Translations under genes and position numbers: made by a program | From: Bacteroides mediterraneensis | GTDB taxonomy: Bacteria > Bacteroidota > Bacteroidia > Bacteroidales > Bacteroidaceae | Length of the DNA: 64,000 bases | Reading direction: 5' to 3' | Assembly (NCBI RefSeq): GCF_025993685.1 | Contig: NZ_DAJPEN010000001.1 | Coordinates: 1 to 64,000, forward strand | Notes under the pieces: model-generated | Told to the model about the DNA's origin: nothing | Database searches by the model: none | What the model saw: only the letters and a program-made list of their open reading frames with translations | Shown: in pieces, positions 41,927 to 49,532 of the stretch | Layout of the letters: each line of letters opens with the position of its first letter | Numbering within the stretch: position 1 is the first letter of the stretch

Positions 41927-43210
41927 ATGAAACAGAAATTCAGCAAAGAGACACTTTGTGTGCAGGCAGGATGGACTCCGAAGAAAGGAGAACCCCGTGT
42001 ATTGCCTATTTACCAGAGCACTACCTTCAAGTATGATACCAGTGAGCAGATGGCTCGCCTTTTCGATTTGGAAGACAGTGGTTATTTTTATACTCGTTTG
42101 CAGAATCCGACCAACGATGCGGTGGCTTCGAAGATTGCAGCCCTCGAAGGGGGTGTGGGCGCCATGCTGACTTCTTCCGGTCAGGCTGCCAATTTCTATG
42201 CCGTATTCAATATCTGTGAGGCGGGCGACCATTTTGTTTGTTCGTCTACTATCTACGGCGGTACTTTCAATCTGTTTGCCGTGACCATGAAGAAACTGGG
42301 CATTGAATGTACTTTCATCGATGCCGATGCACCGGAGGAAGAGATTGACAAGGCTTTCCGTCCGAACACCAAGTGTTTGTTCGGTGAAACCATTTCCAAT
42401 CCGAGCATCAATGTGCTGGACATTGAGAAGTTTGCCCGTATCGCTCACAAACACGGGGTACCTTTGATTGTGGACAACACGTTTGCCACTCCGATTAACT
42501 GCCGTCCGTTTGAATGGGGAGCTGATATCGTGACTCATTCTACGACAAAATACATGGACGGACATGCCACTTGTGTGGGAGGCGCTGTGGTAGATAGTGG
42601 TAACTTCGACTGGGAAGCACATGCCGACAAGTTCCCGGGACTGACGCAGCCGGATGAGTCCTATCATGGACTGACTTATACGAAGGCATTCGGAAAGATG
42701 GCTTACATGACCAAGGCTACTGCCCAGCTGATGCGTGACTTGGGTTCTATCCAGTCACCGGAAAACGCCTTCCTGTTGAACCTGGGGTTGGAGACTTTGC
42801 ATTTGCGTATGCCGCGTCACTGTGAGAATGCACAGAAAGTGGCAGAGTGGCTGGAAGCTAACCCGAAGGTGAAATGGGTACACTATTGTGGCCTGAAGAG
42901 CAACAAGTATTATGAACTGGCACAGAAATACATGCCGAACGGTTCTTGTGGTGTGATTGCTTTTGGGCTCCATGGCACACGTGAAGACGCCATCAAGTTC
43001 ATGGACCATCTGAAACTGGCTTGCATCGTGACACACGTGGCCGATGCCCGTACCTGCGTCTTGCATCCGGCGAGTCATACACACCGTCAGCTGACAGACG
43101 AACAGCTGATTGAAGCGGGAGTAGCTCCCGACCTAATCCGTCTGTCTGTCGGTATTGAAAATGTGAACGACATCATTGCCGACCTGGAACAGGCGATGGA
43201 ACAGATTTAA
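41927..43210 (+). CDS. metY: O-acetylhomoserine sulfhydrylase-type PLP enzyme
   Basis: A 427-residue gamma-family Cys/Met-metabolism PLP enzyme. The PLP lysine lies in HSTTKYMDGHAT, after the GALQNPTNDAV-like YTRLQNPTNDAVASKIAALE region; LVVDNTFATP is the cofactor-binding Asp motif. Length over 420 aa and the closing LSVGIENVNDIIADLEQAM favour direct sulfhydrylation of O-acetylhomoserine over cystathionine gamma-synthase. TACTTTTG at 41880-41887 is a possible -7 box. A terminator follows. Confidence 0.88.
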   Translation: MKQKFSKETLCVQAGWTPKKGEPRVLPIYQSTTFKYDTSEQMARLFDLEDSGYFYTRLQNPTNDAVASKIAALEGGVGAMLTSSGQAANFYAVFNICEAGDHFVCSSTIYGGTFNLFAVTMKKLGIECTFIDADAPEEEIDKAFRPNTKCLFGETISNPSINVLDIEKFARIAHKHGVPLIVDNTFATPINCRPFEWGADIVTHSTTKYMDGHATCVGGAVVDSGNFDWEAHADKFPGLTQPDESYHGLTYTKAFGKMAYMTKATAQLMRDLGSIQSPENAFLLNLGLETLHLRMPRHCENAQKVAEWLEANPKVKWVHYCGLKSNKYYELAQKYMPNGSCGVIAFGLHGTREDAIKFMDHLKLACIVTHVADARTCVLHPASHTHRQLTDEQLIEAGVAPDLIRLSVGIENVNDIIADLEQAMEQI

Positions 43211-43231
43211 TCGATATCAATCTGGAGAAAT

Positions 43232-43266
43232 AAAAAAGGAGGGCATTTTGAATGTCCTCCTTTTTT
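43232..43266. terminator. Bidirectional terminator between metY and the alcohol dehydrogenase
   Basis: AAAAAAGGAGGgCATT and AATGtCCTCCTTTTTT form a near-perfect stem with a 3-nt loop, A-rich on one side and T-rich on the other. Confidence 0.9.
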
Positions 43267-43282
43267 GTGCATATACGGGCGA

Positions 43283-44455
43283 TTATCTGTAAGATTTCTG
43301 GTAAATCTGAAGCACCTCTTCGTCGGTCATCGGATGCGGATCGAGGGTGAAGAGTGAGCCCATGGTGTCGCGGGCGTTCTGTACCATTTTGGGGAAGTCC
43401 TCCGGTTTTACGCCCCAGTCGCTCAGTTTCAGCTGATATACGTTACATTCCTTTTGCATGCGGACCAATGCATCGATGAAGTCGCTGGGTCGGTTGCTCT
43501 TCTGCTGAGTCATGATTTCGGCCATCTTCATGTAACGTTTCATGCTGTCGTTGCGGAACGTCTCAAAGTAGGCCTCACTGATGGCAATCAGTCCGGCTCC
43601 GTGCGGCAGTTCCGGATAGAAGGCGCTCATGGCATGTTCCATGGAGTGTTCGGAAATACAGCAGGAGGTGGATTCTACCAAGCCGGCCAAGGTACTGGCC
43701 CATGCTACTTTGGCACGTGCCTTGAGGTTGCGTCCGTCTTTTACGGCTACCGGCAGGTATTTATACAGCAAGCGGATGGCTTCGAGGGCATACAGGTCGC
43801 TGATTGGAGTGGCACAGTTGGCCAGGAATCCTTCTGCCGCGTGGAAGAAAGCATCAAATCCCTGATAAGCGGTGAGATGGGGTGGGATGGAAACCATCAG
43901 TTCCGGGTCGATGATGGAAAGAGCCGGGAAGGTCAGCGGACTGCCGAAGCCGATTTTTTCCTTCACTTCCTCGTTGGTGATGACGCTCCACGGGTCGGCT
44001 TCCGTACCGGTACCGGCAGTGGTCGGGATGGCAACCACCGGCAGAGCTTTGGTGACGGGACGTCCTTTTCCGGTACCTGCCGGAATGTAATCCCAGTAAT
44101 CGCCTTCGTTGCAGGCCATGATGGCAATGGCCTTGGCAGAGTCGATGCTGCTGCCTCCTCCTAAGCCGACGACGAAGTCACATTTTTCTGCGCGGCAGAT
44201 GGAAGCGGCTTCCATCACGTGTGCCTTTATCGGGTTGGGCAGAATCTTGTCGAACACGACCGATTCCGTATTGTTTTCTTGTAACAGTTCGATAACCTTG
44301 TTTAGGTAGCCGTATTTCTTCATGGAAGTACCACAGGAGATGACAATCAGGGCTTTTTTACCTGGTAGTTTTTCTGTCGCTAACTTTCTTAACTCGCCAC
44401 ATCCGAACAGAATTCTGGTCGGGATGTGTAAACTGAATACAGGATTTGCGTTCAT
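43283..44455 (-). CDS. Iron-containing alcohol dehydrogenase
   Basis: A type III (Fe-ADH) enzyme of about 390 aa. GGGSSIDSAKAIA binds NAD(P); metal ligands lie in the DAFFHAAEGF, SEHSMEHAMSAF and PHGAGL motifs; TTAGTGTEADPWSVI is also typical. It interconverts an aldehyde or ketone and an alcohol (butanol dehydrogenase/YqhD-like); the substrate is unknown. The start 44455 (MNANPVFSLHIPT) sits just below a minus-strand -7 box TATTTTTG (about 44483-44490), so the upstream in-frame start at 44485 is rejected. Confidence 0.92.
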   Translation of the reverse strand: MNANPVFSLHIPTRILFGCGELRKLATEKLPGKKALIVISCGTSMKKYGYLNKVIELLQENNTESVVFDKILPNPIKAHVMEAASICRAEKCDFVVGLGGGSSIDSAKAIAIMACNEGDYWDYIPAGTGKGRPVTKALPVVAIPTTAGTGTEADPWSVITNEEVKEKIGFGSPLTFPALSIIDPELMVSIPPHLTAYQGFDAFFHAAEGFLANCATPISDLYALEAIRLLYKYLPVAVKDGRNLKARAKVAWASTLAGLVESTSCCISEHSMEHAMSAFYPELPHGAGLIAISEAYFETFRNDSMKRYMKMAEIMTQQKSNRPSDFIDALVRMQKECNVYQLKLSDWGVKPEDFPKMVQNARDTMGSLFTLDPHPMTDEEVLQIYQKSYR

Positions 44456-44556
44456 AATATAACTGTTTAAAGTTCGTTTACCCAAAAATACGAAAATAAA
44501 AACAGAATAGATGAGGAGGCGTGTTAAAAATCGCTTTTATATTGGAGGTAAGGAGA

Positions 44557-44587
44557 ATAAAAAAGGCTGCCTCATGGCAGCCTTTTA
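44557..44587 (-). terminator. Terminator of pnp
   Basis: AAAAGGCTGCC, loop TCAT, GGCAGCCTTTT; the flanking A-run on the + strand gives a T-run on the minus strand. Confidence 0.9.
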
Positions 44588-44609
44588 TGAAATAGACGCT
44601 TAAAGCGGA

Positions 44610-46802
44610 TTATTCTTTGTCTTTGTGGTCCTTGTGATTCTGTTGAGGACGACGTTCCCGTTTCGGGTGGCTCTCTGTCATACCTTCCGGCTTCGGAAGC
44701 AATGCTTTGTGTGACAGTTTGAACTTGCCTGTCTTCGGATCGATGTCCAACAGTTTCACTTCGATTTCGTCTCCTTCTTTCAAACCGGTTTCTTCGATGG
44801 TTTCGAAGCGTTTCCAGTCGATTTCAGAGATGTGCAGCAGACCGTCTTTTCCTGGGAGGAATTCAACGAAAGCACCGTAAGGCATGATAGAACGAACCTT
44901 ACCTGTATATACTTCGCCTACTTCCGGAACTGCCACGATAGCCTTGATCATGCGTAATGCATCATCGATGCACTTCTTGTTGGTACCGGCGATTTCGATG
45001 CGGCCTACACCGTCTACTTCTTCAATCGTGATAGTAGCACCGGTTTCTTCCTGCATACCCTGGATAATCTTTCCGCCCGGGCCGATTACCGCACCGATGA
45101 ATTCTTTCGGAATGGTCATCGTTTCGATACGCGGTGCATGTGGTTTCAGTTCAGGACGCGGCTCAGCGATGCATTCAGTCAGTTTGCCGAGGATGTATTC
45201 ACGTCCTTGTTTTGCCTGCAGCAAGGCTTTTTCCAGGATATCGTAAGTCAGTCCGTCGCACTTGATATCCATCTGTGTAGCAGTGATACCGTCGCGAGTA
45301 CCTGTTACCTTGAAGTCCATATCACCCAGGTGGTCTTCATCGCCCAGGATATCTGACAAGATAGCGTATTTATCTTCTCCGGCGTTCTTGATCAATCCCA
45401 TCGCAATACCTGAAACTGGCTTATTGATAGGTACACCTGCATCCATCAAAGCCAGTGTTCCGGCACAAACCGTAGCCATAGAAGATGAACCGTTAGATTC
45501 CAGAATGTCAGAAACTACACGTACGCAGTAAGGATAGTCGGCAGGAATCTGTCCTTTCAATGCGCGCCATGCCAGATGACCGTGACCAATTTCACGACGG
45601 CCTACGCCACGCTGTGCCTTTGCTTCTCCTGTAGAGAACGGCGGGAAGTTGTAGTGCAACAGGAAACGTTCCTTGTGTTGGTCGAGTACATCGTCCACAA
45701 TCTTTTCGTCCATCTTGGTACCCAGTGTGACTGTACTCAAAGACTGAGTTTCACCACGGGTGAAGATAGCTGAGCCGTGAGGACCTGGCAGCGGACTGGT
45801 TTCACACCAGATAGGACGGATGTCGGTAGTGGCACGGCCGTCCAGACGTTTGCCTTCATCAAGGATGCAACGACGCATTGCTTCTTTTTCTACATCGTGA
45901 TAGTAACGGTCAATCATCGGACCTTTTTCTTCCAGTTCTTCTTCAGTGAACTGAGCCTTGAACTCATCGCAGATAGCAGTGAAGGCATCTTCTCTTTCGT
46001 GCTTGTTCTTGTTGCCGGATTCTGCGATGGCGTATGCTTTTGCGTAGCAGGCATCATGTACGGCCTTACGCAGGTCTTCGTCATTTTCTTCGTGGCAGTA
46101 TTCACGTTTTACGGTCTTGCCGACTTCTTCCATCAGTTCCATCTGCGCCTTGCAGTGAACCTTGATGGCTTCGTGTGCGAACTTCATGGCTTCCAGCAAG
46201 TCCTGTTCAGAAACTTCTTTCATTTCACCTTCTACCATCATGATGTTTTCATAAGTGGCAGCTACCATGATGTCCATGTCGGCACGTTTCAGGGCTTCGA
46301 AAGTCGGGTCGATGACAAACTGTCCGTCGATGCGGGCTACACGTACTTCTGAAATCGGACCTCCGAACGGAATGTCAGAAACAGCCAGTGCGGCAGAAGC
46401 GGCCAGACCGGCCAGTGCGTCCGGCATATCCACGCCGTCGGCAGAATAAAGTATGATATTTACGTAAACTTCAGCATGATAGTTGTCTGGGAACAGAGGA
46501 CGCAACGCGCGGTCTACCAGACGGCAAGTGAGGATTTCGTAATCTGAAGCCTTTCCTTCACGTTTGGTAAAGCCACCCGGAAAACGTCCGAATGCGGAAT
46601 ATTTTTCTCTGTACTCTACCTGGAGAGGCATAAAATCTGTACCGGGAACTGCATCTTTTGCTGCACAAACAGTAGCCAGCAACATGGTGTTACCCATGCG
46701 TAGCATAACAGCACCATCTGCCTGTTTTGCCAGCTTTCCCGTTTCGAGTGTGATGGTTCTTCCATCATTCAGCTCGATCGTCTTAACAATAGGATTGATC
46801 AT
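44610..46802 (-). CDS. pnp: Polynucleotide phosphorylase
   Basis: 3'-5' phosphorolytic exoribonuclease of RNA decay. Two RNase PH-like cores flank an alpha-helical domain; then the KH domain (FIGAVIGPGGKIIQGMQEET) and an S1 domain (GEVYTGKVRSIMPYGAFVEF). A charged, disordered C-terminal tail (ESHPKRERRPQQNHKDHKDK) is beyond the S1 domain. 730 aa, full length. A minus-strand -7 box TATCTTTG lies at about 46842-46849. Confidence 0.97.
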   Translation of the reverse strand: MINPIVKTIELNDGRTITLETGKLAKQADGAVMLRMGNTMLLATVCAAKDAVPGTDFMPLQVEYREKYSAFGRFPGGFTKREGKASDYEILTCRLVDRALRPLFPDNYHAEVYVNIILYSADGVDMPDALAGLAASAALAVSDIPFGGPISEVRVARIDGQFVIDPTFEALKRADMDIMVAATYENIMMVEGEMKEVSEQDLLEAMKFAHEAIKVHCKAQMELMEEVGKTVKREYCHEENDEDLRKAVHDACYAKAYAIAESGNKNKHEREDAFTAICDEFKAQFTEEELEEKGPMIDRYYHDVEKEAMRRCILDEGKRLDGRATTDIRPIWCETSPLPGPHGSAIFTRGETQSLSTVTLGTKMDEKIVDDVLDQHKERFLLHYNFPPFSTGEAKAQRGVGRREIGHGHLAWRALKGQIPADYPYCVRVVSDILESNGSSSMATVCAGTLALMDAGVPINKPVSGIAMGLIKNAGEDKYAILSDILGDEDHLGDMDFKVTGTRDGITATQMDIKCDGLTYDILEKALLQAKQGREYILGKLTECIAEPRPELKPHAPRIETMTIPKEFIGAVIGPGGKIIQGMQEETGATITIEEVDGVGRIEIAGTNKKCIDDALRMIKAIVAVPEVGEVYTGKVRSIMPYGAFVEFLPGKDGLLHISEIDWKRFETIEETGLKEGDEIEVKLLDIDPKTGKFKLSHKALLPKPEGMTESHPKRERRPQQNHKDHKDKE

Positions 46803-46841
46803 AAAAATTGATTTAATATTATTTCATCTAAAAAAGCGTAC

Positions 46842-47004
46842 AAAGATAGTGTTTTATTGCGGATAAAAGCAGGTATTTAGCTAAAAGTTTCAGGGTGAAG
46901 TGCTTTTTATCCAATTATTTGTGACAAAAACACCTAATTTCGTGCGTTTGATGATGGATTTATCTTTTAAAAACTTTGTGACATCGTGAAAAGCCGTATC
47001 TTTG
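46842..47004. promoter_or_regulatory. Divergent promoters of pnp and the thioredoxin-fold lipoprotein
   Basis: Minus-strand TATCTTTG (46842-46849) serves pnp. On the + strand TTTG (46975-46978), 18-nt spacer and TATCTTTG (46997-47004) precede the gene starting at 47053. The stretch between holds no gene. Confidence 0.65.
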
Positions 47005-47052
47005 CATCTTGAATTTACATTAGAATGTGAGATAAAAAGAAAATAATCAGGT

Positions 47053-48198
47053 ATGAAAAAAAATACTTATCTGTTTGTGGCATTGTTGTCGGCGGGGTTG
47101 GTGGCCTGCAACAATGAACCTTCTTTCAACGTAGAAGGAACCGTGGCCGGTGCGGCTGATAAAATGTTGTATTTGGAGCAAACCGGTCTGGAAGGAATTG
47201 TGGCACTTGACTCTGTCAAGCTGAGTGACGGCGGTTCGTTCCATTTCTCCGAAGCTCGTCCGGATGCGCCGGATTTCTATCGGCTTCGCTTGGGTAACCA
47301 GGTAATCAATTTTGTGGTTGATTCTACGGAAACCGTAAAGGTGAATGCAGATGCCAATGGATTTGCTACGGCTTATCAGGTGGAAGGTTCGGAAAACAAC
47401 CAGAAGATTAAAGAACTGGTTTTGCTGCAGGCAGATTTGCAGGATAAGGTAAACAAGCTGGGACGTTCCGGACTGCCGGCTGGCATCGCACAAGACAGTT
47501 TGGTTTCACTGGTCAATGCCTATAAGAATAATGTAAAGCGTAATTATATTTTTGCCCAGCCTAACAAGGCTTATGCATATTTCGCCTTGTTTCAGGAACT
47601 GAACGGGTATATGATATTCGATCCGCTGACCAACAAGGAAGACGTGAAATGCTTTGCGGCAGTGGCTACCAGTCTGAATAATATGTATCCTCATGCCGAC
47701 CGTTCCCGTAACCTTTACAATATGGTCATCAAGGGGATGAAGAATACCCGCACACCTCAGGTACAGAATGTCGATATTCCAGTGGATAAGATTAAGGAGA
47801 CTTCTATCATCGATATTGAATTGAAGGATTTGAAAGGGAAAACCCATCATCTGACCGACTTGAAGGGAAAAGTGGTGCTGGTGGATTTCACAGCGTATGC
47901 TTCCGCCGTTTCGGGAGCCCGCAATCTGGCATTGCGCGAACTGTATGATAAATACGCTTCACAAGGGTTGGAGATTTATCAGATTTCCCTGGATGCGGAC
48001 GAACATTTCTGGAAAACTGCGGCCGACAACCTGCCGTGGATTTGTGTGCGTGACCCGCAAAGTACCTATTCCACTTACTTAAGTTTGTATGGAGTGACGC
48101 AGTTGCCGACAGCTTTCTTGGTAAACCGCAACAACGAGCTGACCTTGCGTATTGATGAGAAGACCAATATGGAAGAAGCCATCAAGAAATTGTTGTAA
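47053..48198 (+). CDS. DUF4369/thioredoxin-fold lipoprotein lacking CxxC
   Basis: A 381-residue lipoprotein (MKKNTYLFVALLSAGLVAC). An N-terminal DUF4369 domain (about residues 22-135) precedes a C-terminal AhpC/TSA thioredoxin-like domain (about 240-381) with KGKVVLVDFTAYASAVSGAR and YGVTQLPTAFLV. The place where CxxC normally stands reads AYASAVS, so no redox pair exists; only isolated cysteines remain elsewhere. A structural or binding role is more likely than thiol exchange. The family is common in Bacteroides, where related copies do have CxxC. Confidence 0.88.
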   Translation: MKKNTYLFVALLSAGLVACNNEPSFNVEGTVAGAADKMLYLEQTGLEGIVALDSVKLSDGGSFHFSEARPDAPDFYRLRLGNQVINFVVDSTETVKVNADANGFATAYQVEGSENNQKIKELVLLQADLQDKVNKLGRSGLPAGIAQDSLVSLVNAYKNNVKRNYIFAQPNKAYAYFALFQELNGYMIFDPLTNKEDVKCFAAVATSLNNMYPHADRSRNLYNMVIKGMKNTRTPQVQNVDIPVDKIKETSIIDIELKDLKGKTHHLTDLKGKVVLVDFTAYASAVSGARNLALRELYDKYASQGLEIYQISLDADEHFWKTAADNLPWICVRDPQSTYSTYLSLYGVTQLPTAFLVNRNNELTLRIDEKTNMEEAIKKLL

Positions 48199-48225
48199 CA
48201 TGTTGAAAAGCATGCATTGATAAAC

Positions 48226-48256
48226 TTGACTGGTATCATAAAAAGATTTATCTTTG
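48226..48256 (+). promoter_or_regulatory. Promoter of greA, upstream of the MITE
   Basis: TTG (48226-48228), 20-nt spacer, TATCTTTG (48249-48256). Start near 48263 would give a leader of about 220 nt that contains the palindromic element. Confidence 0.6.
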
Positions 48257-48286
48257 CCCCCAAGATATAAGACTCTGTGCAAGAGA

Positions 48287-48430
48287 GGCTGTATCAAAAT
48301 AAAAATTGAATTGTCAGATTGTCATTCTGAACAAAGTGAAGAATCCGTTTGTTTATCTATTCATCTGGGGTTCGCTCTTCGTTCAGAATGACTTTACTTT
48401 TGTGATAGGCGGTTTTTATTTTGGACAGCC
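48287..48430. mobile_element. MITE-like palindromic element in the greA leader
   Basis: About 144 bp with nested inverted repeats. The ends are GGCTGTATCAAAATAAAAA (48287-48305) and TTTTTATTTTGGACAGCC (48413-48430), near-perfect complements. Inside, GTCATTCTGAAC (48321-48332) and GTTCAGAATGAC (48381-48392) are exact complements. GTCATTCTGAAC-type palindromes recur widely in bacterial genomes as short interspersed elements. No transposase and no clear target-site duplication is seen. Confidence 0.75.
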
Positions 48431-48486
48431 CTTTACTTTTATCGAAACAAATCAATTAATAACGAAAATATTTAAGGAGAAAAATT

Positions 48487-48951
48487 ATGGCTTACATGTC
48501 AGAAGAAGGCTATCAGAAGCTGGTGGCCGAATTGAAACACCTGGAATCAGTGGAGCGCCCGAAGATTGTCGCTGCCATTGCGGAGGCTCGTGACAAGGGT
48601 GACTTGTCGGAAAATGCAGAATACGATGCGGCAAAAGAAGCTCAAGGTATGCTGGAGATGAAAATCAACCAGTTGAAGGCAACCATTGGCGATGCCAAAA
48701 TCATTGATACATCCAAGTTGAAAACCGATACGGTACAGATTCTGAGCCGTGTGGAATTGAAAAACGTAAAGACCGGCATGAAGATGGCTTATACTATCGT
48801 ATCCGAAAGCGAAGCCAATCTGAAGCAAGGCAAGATTTCCGTCAATACGCCGATTGCACAGGGTTTGCTGGGCAAGAAAGTGGGCGAAGTGGCAGAAATC
48901 ACTATCCCGCAGGGAAAAATCTCATTGGAGATTACAGGTATATCATTTTAA
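48487..48951 (+). CDS. greA: Transcription elongation factor GreA
   Basis: Rescues backtracked RNA polymerase by stimulating transcript cleavage. N-terminal coiled coil (about residues 1-75) with the acidic tip DLSENAEYDAAKEAQ and a C-terminal FKBP-like domain ending in PQGKISLEITGISF. 154 aa is normal. An AAGGAG Shine-Dalgarno sequence about 8 nt upstream of the ATG is unusually strong for this genome, where most genes lack one. Confidence 0.96.
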   Translation: MAYMSEEGYQKLVAELKHLESVERPKIVAAIAEARDKGDLSENAEYDAAKEAQGMLEMKINQLKATIGDAKIIDTSKLKTDTVQILSRVELKNVKTGMKMAYTIVSESEANLKQGKISVNTPIAQGLLGKKVGEVAEITIPQGKISLEITGISF

Positions 48952-48956
48952 TTTGT

Positions 48957-48990
48957 AAGGCAGGTCTGCTCCGGCGGACTTGCCTTATTT
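48957..48990 (+). terminator. Terminator after greA
   Basis: AAGGCAGGTCTGC and GCGGACTTGCCTT pair with a 4-nt TCCG loop, ending ATTT. Confidence 0.75.
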
Positions 48991-49004
48991 AATATTCTAT
49001 CAAT

Positions 49005-49412
49005 ATGGCAACAATATTCAGTAAAATCATTGCAGGTGAGATTCCCAGCTACAAGGTGGCTGAGAATGACAAGTTTTATGCTTTCTTGGATATCAATCCG
49101 CTGGTAAAAGGACATACGCTGGTAGTGCCCAAACGGGAAGTGGATTACATTTACGACCTGAGTGATGACGAACTGGCTCAGATGCATGTGTTTGCCAAAC
49201 ATGTGGCACTGGCCATTCAGAAGGCTTTCCCGTGCAAGAAGGTGGGTGAAGCGGTCATCGGCCTGGAAGTTCCCCATGCACACATTCATTTGATTCCTAT
49301 CCAGAAGGAATCGGACATGCTGTTCTCCAATCCCAAGCTGCAACTTTCTCAAGAAGAGTTTACCGCAATAGCCAAGGCCATCAACGAGGCTTGGAAAGCT
49401 GAAAGCAAATAA
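49005..49412 (+). CDS. HIT family nucleotide-binding protein
   Basis: A 135-residue HIT (HINT-branch) hydrolase. The histidine triad HAHIHLIP lies at about residues 87-94, and PKREVDYIYDLSD is typical. HINT proteins cleave adenosine 5'-phosphoramidates or related acyl adenylates. It sits between greA and a TonB-dependent receptor and ends in its own terminator. Confidence 0.93.
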   Translation: MATIFSKIIAGEIPSYKVAENDKFYAFLDINPLVKGHTLVVPKREVDYIYDLSDDELAQMHVFAKHVALAIQKAFPCKKVGEAVIGLEVPHAHIHLIPIQKESDMLFSNPKLQLSQEEFTAIAKAINEAWKAESK

Positions 49413-49460
49413 TTTTCTTCTAAAAAAATACCTTAAATATAAAGTATTCTTCGTATTTTT

Positions 49461-49513
49461 CAGGTGTGGTTTTCAGAAAACTGAGATTTCTGGAAGCCGC
49501 ACCTGATTTTTTT
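49461..49513 (+). terminator. Terminator after the HIT gene
   Basis: CAGGTGTGGTTTTCAGAAA pairs with TTTCTGGAAGCCGCACCTG with four mismatches, followed by ATTTTTTT. Confidence 0.85.
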
Positions 49514-49532
49514 ATCGAAATATTGTGTGCTT

